Shown here: positions 1-5,436 of the stretch, one piece after another
Position numbering within the stretch: position 1 is the first letter of the stretch
Layout: each line of letters starts with the position of its first letter
Source: JBBSMX01 sp038232935
GTDB taxonomy: Bacteria; Bacteroidota; Rhodothermia; Rhodothermales; JANQRZ01
NCBI GenBank assembly: GCA_038232935.1
Contig: JBBSMX010000184.1
Span: 1-6,730, forward strand
Reading direction: 5' to 3'
DNA: 6,730 nucleotides
Made by a program: the position numbers and the translations under genes
The notes under the pieces: model-generated
Databases searched by the model: none
Told to the model about the DNA's origin: nothing
What the model saw: the letters and a program-made list of their open reading frames with translations, nothing else

Positions 1-132
1 GCGGGTGGCCTGGTCGAGTACATTGCTGGTCATCGGGTTGGCGGGGTTGCTGGTGCGAGGGGAGTGGTCAACTCCACCCTACGCACGACGCAGCGACTTG
101 CCAACCCGTTCTCTACTTCAACCCGCGACTGA
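1..132 (+). CDS. Possible 3' end of an unrecognised gene carried by the repeat (left copy, partial)
   Basis: Frame 1 is open from the window edge to a TGA at 130-132, six bases before the inner edge of the repeat. It would encode about 43 residues beginning AGGLVEYIAGHRVGG and ending NPFSTSTRD. The same frame exists in the right copy. A reading frame that ends almost at the border of a duplicated segment is what the 3' end of a transposase gene inside an insertion sequence looks like, but I do not recognise the sequence. The other strand and frames are also partly open, so this is weak support. Confidence 0.25.
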   Translation, partial: AGGLVEYIAGHRVGGVAGARGVVNSTLRTTQRLANPFSTSTRD

Positions 133-138
133 CGTTTA
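1..138. repeat. Left copy of a 138-bp perfect inverted terminal repeat
   Basis: Bases 1-138 are the exact reverse complement of 6592-6729. Identity stops at the inner edge: the next inward bases are GT here and, on the other strand at the right end, CC. The outer edge is not visible because the window ends there, so the real repeat may be longer. Inside it are a 9-bp inverted pair CGGGTTGGC (34-42) / GCCAACCCG (100-108) and a small hairpin GGAGT-GGTCA-ACTCC (61-75). The repeat truncates the leftward tandem-HTH gene. It could be the end of an insertion sequence present twice in opposite orientation, a true terminal inverted repeat, or the overlap left where an assembler stopped at a repeat. 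These cannot be told apart from the window. Confidence 0.95.
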
Positions 139-806
139 GTCATCGAGTAGCCGGTCGCCTCAGCGATGGCCGTGTTCGTCATCAGGTCTTCGTAGCGCAT
201 CCGAGCCACCGCTACCGACTCATTCCGGCGCTCCCGCGCCTCGGCGGTCGTGGCTTCGTACATCGAGGCGATCATGCCCTCGCGCACGCTTCGAATCAGC
301 CCGGCGTCCTTGAGCCACCGGCTCACCGTCGCACGACTCAGCTTGAGGTGCTGCGCGATGCGGTGGGTGGAGAGCTTCCGCTCGACGTACAGCAACGCGA
401 CGGCGCTCTCCAGCTCCTCGTAATTCAGCCCTGTCTCCTTCATCGCCCGCGCCCGATTGGCCTCGCTCTTGTTCCGGATCACGCCGCGATCTCGGAGCTG
501 CTCGTAGATCCACTGGTTGCTCGGGACCTGGTCGAACTCGACGCTCAATCTCTCCTCGACCTCACGCAATGACAACGGCCGCTCCGGATCGGTGTAGAGC
601 TCGACGGCGCGCTCGGTGATCTCACGACGTGTGCGGCTGCCGTAGCTAGGCCAGTCGTCGATGAGGCCCTCGGCTTTGAGGTGATTGTAGACCCACGTGG
701 GGCTCGGCCCCTTCGCCGCAGCGGTAGCCTCAGCGATGGAGCCGGTGCGGAGGTAGGCGGCGCGAGCCCGGTTGAGGTGCCACGCCGTGTACTTTTTCCT
801 GCTCAT
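30..806 (-). CDS. Tandem helix-turn-helix protein, C-terminus cut off by the terminal repeat
   Basis: 258 residues as written. The start is ATG at 806, preceded by a strong GGAGG site and overlapping the upstream stop as ATGA; the longer frame starting at 1133 would bury the upstream gene. Residues 1-222 hold three full helix-turn-helix-like units: about 8-47 (ending WVYNHLKAEGL), 64-108 (ending WIYEQLRDRGV) and 130-170 (STHRIAQHLKLSRATVSRWL, a textbook HTH). A fourth unit begins near 203 with NTAIAEATGYS and stops at residue 222, exactly at the repeat border. Residues 223-258 (KRQSRVEVENG and on) are translated from the repeat and are probably not native. Likely a DNA-binding regulator or a phage DNA-recognition protein such as a small-terminase-like subunit; the family is not certain. 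It is the last gene of the leftward operon. Best regarded as a truncated gene. Confidence 0.75.
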   Translation of the reverse strand: MSRKKYTAWHLNRARAAYLRTGSIAEATAAAKGPSPTWVYNHLKAEGLIDDWPSYGSRTRREITERAVELYTDPERPLSLREVEERLSVEFDQVPSNQWIYEQLRDRGVIRNKSEANRARAMKETGLNYEELESAVALLYVERKLSTHRIAQHLKLSRATVSRWLKDAGLIRSVREGMIASMYEATTAEARERRNESVAVARMRYEDLMTNTAIAEATGYSMTKRQSRVEVENGLASRCVVRRVELTTPLAPATPPTR

Positions 807-1069
807 GTGCCCCTCCCCGACTCGGCTGACGGCCAGGCCGACGGGTGCTCGACCTCGATCCCGAGCTGGCGGAGGGCGCGCTCCTCGGAGAGTCCGCCGT
901 GCATCCAACCCTCGACGTGGAGGATCATGTCGGGCGCATCCGACGGCTCGATGCCGAGGAGCTCGATGGCCTCCCCGACCCCCTCCTTGGCAGCCTCCGA
1001 GAGCGCGGCCACGAGGGCGTTGAGCGCGCGGAGCCGGGCGAGCTCGCCGTGGGTGATCGTCGCCCTCAT
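803..1069 (-). CDS. Small helical protein of unknown function
   Basis: 88 residues, ATG at 1069. The start overlaps the stop of the DUF6884-like gene (ATGA), and its own stop overlaps the start of the tandem-HTH gene (ATGA), so it lies in the middle of a translationally coupled chain. The ribosome site is GGAGGTGGAGGC just ahead of ATG. The N-terminal 45 residues look helical and Leu/Ala-rich (ELARLRALNALVAALSEAAK). A second part holds GWMHGGLSEERALRQLGIEVE. No Cys pairs, signal peptide or membrane segment. I do not recognise a family. Its reality rests on the coupled junctions and the ribosome site rather than on homology. Confidence 0.7.
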   Translation of the reverse strand: MRATITHGELARLRALNALVAALSEAAKEGVGEAIELLGIEPSDAPDMILHVEGWMHGGLSEERALRQLGIEVEHPSAWPSAESGRGT

Positions 1070-1539
1070 GCCTCCACCTCCGCACAGAGCTCGTCGAGCC
1101 GCTGGAGTTGCTGGCCGAGGCCGAGGCCGGCAAGCGGGGCCTCCCATGTGCTATCGGCCCGGTCGATGTGGCCCGTGATGGCGTCGCGGTAGCGTGCCCC
1201 GGCGAGGAGGACGAAGTGCCGCCCCCCCATCGCAGGCTCGCGGGACAGCAACGGGTAGAGGGGGCCGAACTGACGCCGGAGAAGCCGCGCCACCCCTACC
1301 CCCCAGCGCACGCGCGCCGGAACGCTCATCGCGTTCAGGGTCTCCTCATAGGGACTCAGGTGATGGCCGAGCTTGACGAGACCGTGGCGGGCACTGAGCA
1401 CGCGGATATTCTCGTCCGATACGCGAGATCGAGCGTAGGCGAGCGACTTCCGAAATAGGCTGCCGGTGTAGAGATCAGACGCGGCCGAGATTCGGTCCCG
1501 CTTGTTCTTCCCGCAGGCGATGAGGTAAACCCGTCTCAT
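1066..1539 (-). CDS. DUF6884/YaaA-like protein
   Basis: 157 residues, ATG at 1539, chosen because it overlaps the previous stop as ATGA and has a G-rich ribosome site; the longer frame to 1683 runs through the neighbouring gene. Family hallmarks visible in order: ACGKNKRD at 8-15, DLYTGSLFRKSLAYA at 22-36, VLSARHGLVKLG at 47-58, SPYEETLNAM at 62-71, FVLLAGARYRDAI at 109-121 and APLAGLGLGQQLQRL at 134-148. This order (CGK-K, LYTG-LF-K, SA-HGL, PY-TL, LAG-RYR, GLGIGQ) is the pattern I associate with DUF6884, a family frequent in phages and genomic islands and related in layout to YaaA. Its biochemical role in phages is not established to my knowledge. A complete-looking protein. Confidence 0.85.
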   Translation of the reverse strand: MRRVYLIACGKNKRDRISAASDLYTGSLFRKSLAYARSRVSDENIRVLSARHGLVKLGHHLSPYEETLNAMSVPARVRWGVGVARLLRRQFGPLYPLLSREPAMGGRHFVLLAGARYRDAITGHIDRADSTWEAPLAGLGLGQQLQRLDELCAEVEA

Positions 1540-1976
1540 GCCTCCACCCCCCTGGGGACTCCCGGAGCACCGCGCTCCGCACACGCCGAGCACAGGTCCT
1601 GACCCTGCGGGTCTTCGACCCACCGGCACGGCTCCCCCGTCCGCTCGATGCACGGTTGGCAGCCGAGGGCTGAGCAGCCGCACACCCGGCAGCGACGCTG
1701 GAGGGCGCAGAACGCGAGGTCTGCTTGTTCAGCGTCGTCGAACCACAGCGTGATCCCTCGCACCGTACCCCCTTCGTCACGACCGGCGCTGATCGAGACC
1801 CAGTACCCGTCGGAGCAGTGGCAGCCAGGGTTCCCACACCCCTCCCCCTTCGACATCGCCACATGGGGCTCCGTCCGAACGTTGCCCGTCACTCGTCCCT
1901 CCTCGATGATGTCACCGTTCTCGGCAACATGGAGGAATTCCCAATGGAGGAATTCCCAGGTTTCGCCTATCGGCAT
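1536..1976 (-). CDS. Cys-rich, probably zinc-binding phage-type hypothetical protein
   Basis: 146 residues from ATG at 1976, two bases after the upstream stop, with GGAGG ten bases ahead. The first half has GNPGCHCSDGYWVSI at 48-62, a mixed-strand segment with C47, C52 and C54. The C-terminal half has a metal-site pattern C96-x2-C99-G-C101-x4-C106-x2-C109 then C117-R-W119 and C129-x2-C132. A pattern of the type CxxCGC...CxW...LCxxC recurs in many small phage proteins of unknown role. Residues 7-16 are WEFLH twice, from a perfect 15-bp tandem duplication at 1929-1958. A later start at Met41 (about 1856) is possible and would exclude the duplication. Its stop overlaps the DUF6884-like start (ATGA). 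No membrane segment. Confidence 0.75.
   Translation of the reverse strand: MPIGETWEFLHWEFLHVAENGDIIEEGRVTGNVRTEPHVAMSKGEGCGNPGCHCSDGYWVSISAGRDEGGTVRGITLWFDDAEQADLAFCALQRRCRVCGCSALGCQPCIERTGEPCRWVEDPQGQDLCSACAERGAPGVPRGVEA
1929..1958. repeat. Perfect 15-bp tandem duplication inside the Cys-rich gene
   Basis: ATGGAGGAATTCCCA occurs twice head to tail (1929-1943 and 1944-1958). On the coding (minus) strand it gives WEFLH-WEFLH and keeps the frame. Each unit contains GGAATTCC. Perfect identity suggests a recent slippage event. Confidence 0.95.
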
Positions 1977-1978
1977 CG

Positions 1979-2455
1979 TCAGCTCGCCTCCACGGTAACA
2001 CCGGTGACAGTGGTAACACCGCTTCCATCACAGCGCGGGCACGCCACGGGCCGCACGAGGCCGAGATAGATAGCTCCCTTCGAGCGCTCGGGCAGTGCCT
2101 CCCACGCGCTCCACGGCTCCCCATCCCCATCCTTCGAGTCGGCGATCTGCCCGCAGCCATCGCAGCCATCGCAGCGGTCACACGGGGCGAGGCCCGCCCG
2201 GTCGAAGGCGTCCCACACCTCGTCCCACGTCCCATCTGCGTCGCTCGGCGATGGGAGGACACCCTGCCGCCGGGCCTCGCCGAGCAGCTCGGCGCAGCGG
2301 TAGGCGTCCACCGGCGGACCCAAGCCGATCAGCCCCCATTGCCGCGCGATGTGGAACGACACGAGCGCGACGGCCGAGCGGGCGCACCGCTCCCAGTCGG
2401 CACGTGAAGGGTTCGTACCCGACTCGGTCGGGGGGGGCTCGACGGGACGAAGCAT
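1979..2455 (-). CDS. Small zinc-ribbon protein with DnaJ-type CxxCxG motifs
   Basis: 158 residues, ATG at 2455, overlapping the upstream stop as TGATG; the longer frame starting at 2599 lies inside the upstream gene and is not preferred. Residues 20-90 are a probable helical domain (CARSAVALVSFHIARQWGL, DAYRCAELLGEARRQG, WDEVWDAFDRAGL). Then comes CDRCDGCDGCG with C92, C95, C98 and C101, and later CPRCDGSG with C139 and C142. The paired CxxCxGxG-like motifs resemble DnaJ-type zinc ribbons, which occur in many phage accessory proteins. Function unknown. The CDG doubling comes from a 9-bp tandem repeat. Its last codons (VEAS) contain the ribosome site of the next gene. Confidence 0.75.
   Translation of the reverse strand: MLRPVEPPPTESGTNPSRADWERCARSAVALVSFHIARQWGLIGLGPPVDAYRCAELLGEARRQGVLPSPSDADGTWDEVWDAFDRAGLAPCDRCDGCDGCGQIADSKDGDGEPWSAWEALPERSKGAIYLGLVRPVACPRCDGSGVTTVTGVTVEAS
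2152..2178. repeat. 9-bp tandem repeat in the zinc-ribbon gene
   Basis: CGCAGCCAT is present at 2152-2160 and 2161-2169, followed by a partial third unit CGCAGCGGT. On the coding strand it produces the repeated CDG steps of the metal-binding knuckle, so the repeat changes the number of candidate Cys ligands. Confidence 0.85.
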
Positions 2456-2913
2456 CAGGGACACGTCTGGGCTGTTGCCAGGGCTTTCTGGCGGCGGTGG
2501 AGGCCCTCGAACGAGGTCCACAGATCCTCCCATCCGAACTCGTGGCACCGGCTGAGCAGGAGGAGGAAGTCGATCGCCTTGCCATAACGGAAGTACCACA
2601 CCCGGCGCTGGAGCCCTCCGGGACCCCCGGCCTCCGCCACGACCTCGATGCGGTAGTAGCCGGCGAGGCCGCGCAGGCCCACGCGGTCCACGCGGGCGAG
2701 GTGCTCCAGCGCCGCGAGGCTCCGGAGGTCCCGGAGACGGTCGGCCACACGGCCGAGGCCGAGAACGAGGCCGACGACTTCCCAGAGGTGGGTCGTCGGT
2801 GGAGCCTCGGCCGTGTCCTCGGCGCGGGGCGGCACGATGCGCCCGAAGGCCCCGATGTAGGTGGGGCGTGCGGAAATCGGCTCAGCCGTCGAAGAGCGCC
2901 TCGGTTCTGCCAT
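2455..2913 (-). CDS. Hypothetical protein of the early operon
   Basis: 152 residues from ATG at 2913. The reading frame overlaps the end of the RHH-like gene by 32 bases, and its stop shares the A of TGATG with the next start. There is no convincing ribosome site before 2913, and no internal ATG exists, so a GTG start further in is possible. Residues 40-80 are Leu-rich and helical (VVGLVLGLGRVADRLRDL). Residues 86-120 look like strands and a helix (YYRIEVVAEAG, RRVWYFRYGKAIDFLLLLSR). There are no recognisable catalytic motifs and I cannot assign a family. The GC-rich complementary strand is also open, but this frame keeps the coupled junctions and a plausible residue composition. Confidence 0.6.
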   Translation of the reverse strand: MAEPRRSSTAEPISARPTYIGAFGRIVPPRAEDTAEAPPTTHLWEVVGLVLGLGRVADRLRDLRSLAALEHLARVDRVGLRGLAGYYRIEVVAEAGGPGGLQRRVWYFRYGKAIDFLLLLSRCHEFGWEDLWTSFEGLHRRQKALATAQTCP

Positions 2914-3139
2914 TGGTTTTGGAATCGGGGGTGGACGAATCGGGGAACGTGATCGGGGGATCGGACCGCAGGCGCAACGCCTGCTTAACGATCCCGTCTA
3001 GGCCGTCCCGCTTGAGTTGCTCGCGGACGGCGCGGCTCGCATAGTCCTGCACGCTACCGATGCGCCGGATGCCGAGGAGCGCGATGAGGCTCTGATGAAC
3101 GTCCAGCGCGAGCCGGACGGGATGCGTAGTTCGTGGCAT
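2882..3139 (-). CDS. Ribbon-helix-helix-like regulator, first gene of the leftward operon
   Basis: 85 residues, ATG at 3139, chosen over the longer frame to 3217 because of an AGGA site eight bases upstream and a promoter-like sequence ahead of it. Residues 6-13 (HPVRLALD) form a candidate DNA-contacting strand, 14-27 a first helix (VHQSLIALLGIRRI), and 29-44 a second helix (SVQDYASRAVREQLKR). This is the CopG/Arc-type plan. The tail, about 50-85, is polar and Pro/Ser-rich with no obvious fold. Position and divergence from the S24 repressor suggest a Cro-like or Arc-like role in the early switch, perhaps autoregulatory (inference). The 3' end overlaps the next gene by 32 bases. Confidence 0.7.
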   Translation of the reverse strand: MPRTTHPVRLALDVHQSLIALLGIRRIGSVQDYASRAVREQLKRDGLDGIVKQALRLRSDPPITFPDSSTPDSKTNGRTEALFDG

Positions 3140-3232
3140 ATGAGGTATCCTGTGCCGTATGGGCCGCAATATCCGCACAAATACTGTGACTTGCAAGCAC
3201 ACTAGGTCACTAAACACAAATCACAGATCCAA
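3140..3232. promoter_or_regulatory. Divergent control region between RHH-like gene and S24 repressor
   Basis: This 93-bp stretch is richer in A+T than its surroundings. It contains the direct repeat CACAAAT (3176-3182 and 3215-3221), the inverted pair CTGTGA (3184-3189) / TCACAG (3221-3226), the inverted pair GTGAC (3186-3190) / GTCAC (3206-3210), and the palindrome TTGCAA (3191-3196). These are candidate half-sites for the repressor and the RHH-like protein and would cover the leftward -35. I see no clear -10 for the rightward repressor transcript; TAAACA at 3211-3216 is a weak candidate. Confidence 0.5.
3168..3196 (-). promoter_or_regulatory. Candidate promoter for the leftward operon
   Basis: On the minus strand: TTGCAA (3196-3191, 4 of 6 to TTGACA), a 17-base spacer, then GATATT (3173-3168, 4 of 6 to TATAAT). 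Transcription would begin near 3161, leaving about 22 bases before ATG at 3139 with an AGGA ribosome site. Identified by eye. Confidence 0.45.
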
Positions 3233-4033
3233 TTGCCTCGTTCGGAATCTCCTATTGACAGAGCGCGGGAAGCGCTGCGTGAGCGACTGAATGCCCTCTT
3301 TATGGCCGTGGGAGACAGCGAACTGATCGAGCGTGCCAGACGGATCGGGTGGATTCAGCGTAAGGATCGTATCCGCTTGGGTCGGATTCTCTCGCGCGAG
3401 ACATTGAGGATTGACCCTGAGCTCGTCGATGACGTGGCGAACCACGTGCGCGACGCGCGCGGCCGTCTCGTCTCTCGCACGTGGCTGGAAACCGGCACCG
3501 GCGAGATGTTCGACGACGTGCGTGAGAACGTCGTGGCCGAGGGTGCACCGCCCCCGCTGGTGTCGCCCCCCCAGGCACGCATTAGCCGAAGCAGTGAGAT
3601 GATCGCCGTTCCGATTGTCGAGATCATTGCAGGCGAGGGCCGGAAGGTCAAGTTGCAGCCCATCGGGTACGGGGAGCCGATGCCGGCCTCCCTCATCCGG
3701 CAGCTCTACCACGTCGAGCCCTCGCGGCTGTGCTACTTCCGGGCACGGGGGAGCGCAATGGACGGCGACCCGGCGTGGATTCCGCCGGGGGCGCTCTTGC
3801 GGGGGAAGACGCTCACACCGGGCGAGGCCGTCGAGGACGGCGCGGTCTACTTCCTCCACGGCCCCACAGGCCTCCAGCTCAAGCGGCTCCGCTTCGAGGA
3901 ACACACGGGCGAGCGCTTCATCCACCTCTGGAGCGACAACGACACGTGGGGGCGGGACCGCCTCCCCCTGAAAACCTTCCAGCGGGACTACACGCCGGTC
4001 ATCGCTGTGCTCACGGCGGAGAAATACCTCTGA
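3233..4033 (+). CDS. CI/LexA-like S24-family phage repressor
   Basis: 266 residues from TTG at 3233. No ATG or GTG lies between the upstream stop (3203-3205) and 3302, and residues 9-27 belong to the expected first helix, so TTG is preferred despite a poor ribosome site. The N-terminal DNA-binding part is divergent: helix about 12-26, HTH region about 28-55 (SELIERARRIGW, RLGRILSRETLRIDPEL), then WLETGTGEMF at 84-93, matching the WLLTGxGxMF end of CI-type domains. The S24 part has a candidate self-cleavage pair A133-G134 (VEIIAGEG), nucleophile S174 in ARGSAMDGDPAWIPPG, and K217 in LQLKRLRF, then HLWSDND at 231-237. The S-K spacing of 43 fits the family. Likely keeps the divergent operon silent and is released by RecA-stimulated cleavage (family knowledge). 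Confidence 0.88.
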   Translation: MPRSESPIDRAREALRERLNALFMAVGDSELIERARRIGWIQRKDRIRLGRILSRETLRIDPELVDDVANHVRDARGRLVSRTWLETGTGEMFDDVRENVVAEGAPPPLVSPPQARISRSSEMIAVPIVEIIAGEGRKVKLQPIGYGEPMPASLIRQLYHVEPSRLCYFRARGSAMDGDPAWIPPGALLRGKTLTPGEAVEDGAVYFLHGPTGLQLKRLRFEEHTGERFIHLWSDNDTWGRDRLPLKTFQRDYTPVIAVLTAEKYL

Positions 4034-4174
4034 ACCGGCAGGTATTGAGCACGGAATGGGTAGTGATCGGGTGACGATCGGGGGCTGGATTAAGGAGGCG
4101 CGGCGGCGAGCCGATAGGATTGAGTGCTCCCCACCCGCCCGCGTCGGCGCTCGACGCAACCTCGACTTTACGCC

Positions 4175-4696
4175 ATGCGCTATCCCGTACTCTGCACCTT
4201 ATTGGGTGTGCTTCTCTCAGCCCCTCCGTCAGTGGCTCAATCGAGTTCTCTTGACGATTCCGCGATTGAGTACCGCATCGTGCGTCAACAGGATGGACTA
4301 TTCGAGGGTCTGGTGGCCACGCTCGGCGAACAGACCTACAGCATCGCGAGCCCCGAAGAGGAGATGTGCTTAAACGTAGTCGATCAGAGGGACTTCGATG
4401 GGGACGGCACGATAGACGCCCTGATCGAGAACGTCACAGCATGCGGCGGAAATTGCTGTGGGAACAGCTACTTCTTCGTCACGCATGAGGGTGAGGGGCG
4501 CTTCCAGCGAAGCGGGGAGTTCGGGTACTCGTGGACCACCCCTGAGGTTGAGTTGTGGCAAGGGCAGTGGAGCATAGCCGTCACGTCTGAGACTGGAGGA
4601 GGCCGAGCCCCTAGCATGATCTCCCAGAGATTCATATTAGACGATGGGCAGTACATGAAAGTCGATCCGATCAATGAGTCAGGGAGCAAGCGCTAA
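4175..4696 (+). CDS. Secreted protein with a calcium-loop-like motif, cargo gene
   Basis: 173 residues from ATG at 4175; the longer frame from 4124 would add an Arg-rich leader ahead of the signal peptide. Residues 1-21 are a signal peptide (R2, hydrophobic 5-16, cleavage likely after SVA21). The mature part has FEGLVATLGEQTYSI, then DFDGDGTIDALIE at 73-85, a DxDxDGxxD loop of the EF-hand/dockerin/FG-GAP kind, followed by a cysteine cluster CGGNCCGN (C90, C94, C95, with C65 upstream). Disulfides are plausible in an exported protein. No lipobox. The family is not recognised. The gap of 141 bp to the repressor has no obvious promoter or terminator, and the nuclease gene starts 7 bases downstream, so the two cargo genes are probably co-transcribed. 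No strong ribosome site. Confidence 0.75.
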   Translation: MRYPVLCTLLGVLLSAPPSVAQSSSLDDSAIEYRIVRQQDGLFEGLVATLGEQTYSIASPEEEMCLNVVDQRDFDGDGTIDALIENVTACGGNCCGNSYFFVTHEGEGRFQRSGEFGYSWTTPEVELWQGQWSIAVTSETGGGRAPSMISQRFILDDGQYMKVDPINESGSKR

Positions 4697-4703
4697 GGGC
4701 ATC

Positions 4704-5297
4704 ATGGCAAAGACGAAAATTCAACCTGGCCAGCAGCTCGAACGCGACTTTGCCTCCTGGATGGAGAGCAGGCTTGACTACACTCGCACGGAGCTCAATA
4801 AGCGCATCTCACCAGGGAGTACTGCATACGAGATCGACGTGTATGGCACCCGTCGTGACCCGCGCTCCGAGCGCGCTGCGAGGATAGGCGCGCTCGTATA
4901 CCTCGGTCTCGTGATCGCCGCTGCCGCCGGCTGGTCTCAAGTAGAGCAGACCTTAATTCAGGCGATGGCATTCATCGCTCCTGAGCTTTCAGGTTACGCA
5001 AGCCTCATCGCCGTCGCCGGCGGCGGCTTGGCTTACGTCTACGGCATGAAGCGGATCGAGACCCGAGCATTCGTAGAATGCAAAGACCTCCAAAACGCCG
5101 TGGGACGGCCTGTCGTCATGAGGTTGGTGGGTTGCATGAACACCATCGGAAAAGCCGAGCTGCGAGAGGAGGGTCGGGAGGAATGGATGCTAGTCTCGGG
5201 CAACGGCTTCACGGGGCCAGCGAGCGAAGCAGCAGCCGAGCACGGCATCAAGTGCTTCTCCCGCCACGGCCACGGCTTCACACAAGAGACGCTCTGA
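4704..5297 (+). CDS. Membrane-anchored PD-(D/E)XK (Mrr-like) nuclease
   Basis: 197 residues from ATG at 4704, with AGGG five bases upstream; an earlier in-frame start at 4674 would overlap the previous gene. Residues 8-20 (PGQQLERDFASWM) are a first helix with a candidate acidic residue E13. AYEIDVYG at 41-48 supplies D45, and AFVECKDL at 122-129 supplies E125-x-K127, so the D...ExK core is present. Between them lie two hydrophobic segments, about 61-77 and 98-113, making a probable membrane hairpin inside the nuclease core. The C-terminal WMLVSGNGFTGPASEAAAEH plus GIKCF matches the last strands and helix of Mrr-type restriction endonucleases. Likely a membrane-tethered DNase, possibly acting on incoming DNA (inference). 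A strong terminator follows. Confidence 0.78.
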   Translation: MAKTKIQPGQQLERDFASWMESRLDYTRTELNKRISPGSTAYEIDVYGTRRDPRSERAARIGALVYLGLVIAAAAGWSQVEQTLIQAMAFIAPELSGYASLIAVAGGGLAYVYGMKRIETRAFVECKDLQNAVGRPVVMRLVGCMNTIGKAELREEGREEWMLVSGNGFTGPASEAAAEHGIKCFSRHGHGFTQETL

Positions 5298-5326
5298 CTC
5301 GCCTATGGAGGCGGTTCAGAAAGGGG

Positions 5327-5359
5327 GGGTGCGTCGGTGGCGGCCGGCGCACCCTTTTT
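5327..5359 (+). terminator. Intrinsic terminator after the nuclease gene
   Basis: GGGTGCG (5327-5333) pairs with CGCACCC (5348-5354), extendable inward through G-U pairs, followed directly by TTTTT (5355-5359). It lies 30 bases after the nuclease stop and separates the cargo pair from the toxin-antitoxin module. Confidence 0.85.
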
Positions 5360-5436
5360 GCAAGGATCGAACGCTCTGCGATGGGGGGTCAAAAGCGGTC
5401 GGTTCTGAACTTCCTTCCCGACAATGTGTTGTATGT

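Noticed and set aside
34..108. Internal inverted pair CGGGTTGGC/GCCAACCCG considered as an integron attC-like site
   Set aside because: It does not match the GTTRRRY/RYYYAAC core spacing and there is no integron integrase.
681..1178. Plus-strand frame of 165 codons
   Set aside because: Arg/Ser-rich, no motif, opposite the coupled minus-strand genes.
2095..2952. Long plus-strand open frame (285 codons) opposite the early operon
   Set aside because: Pro/Arg/Ser-rich translation typical of the antisense of GC-rich coding DNA; no motifs and no start context; the minus-strand genes have coupled junctions and Cys motifs.
3221..4159. Minus-strand open frame of 312 codons across the repressor
   Set aside because: Antisense of the S24 repressor gene, whose catalytic and cleavage residues are all present on the plus strand.
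4056..4373. Short plus-strand frame beginning VTIGGWIKEARRRADRIE, resembling the first helix of an HTH regulator
   Set aside because: The similarity ends after about 18 residues and the frame then runs antiparallel to nothing recognisable inside the secreted-protein gene. At most it is a gene remnant.
5300..5313. Hairpin CGCCT-ATGG-AGGCG just after the nuclease stop
   Set aside because: Five-base-pair stem without a following T-run; the real terminator is 14 bases downstream.
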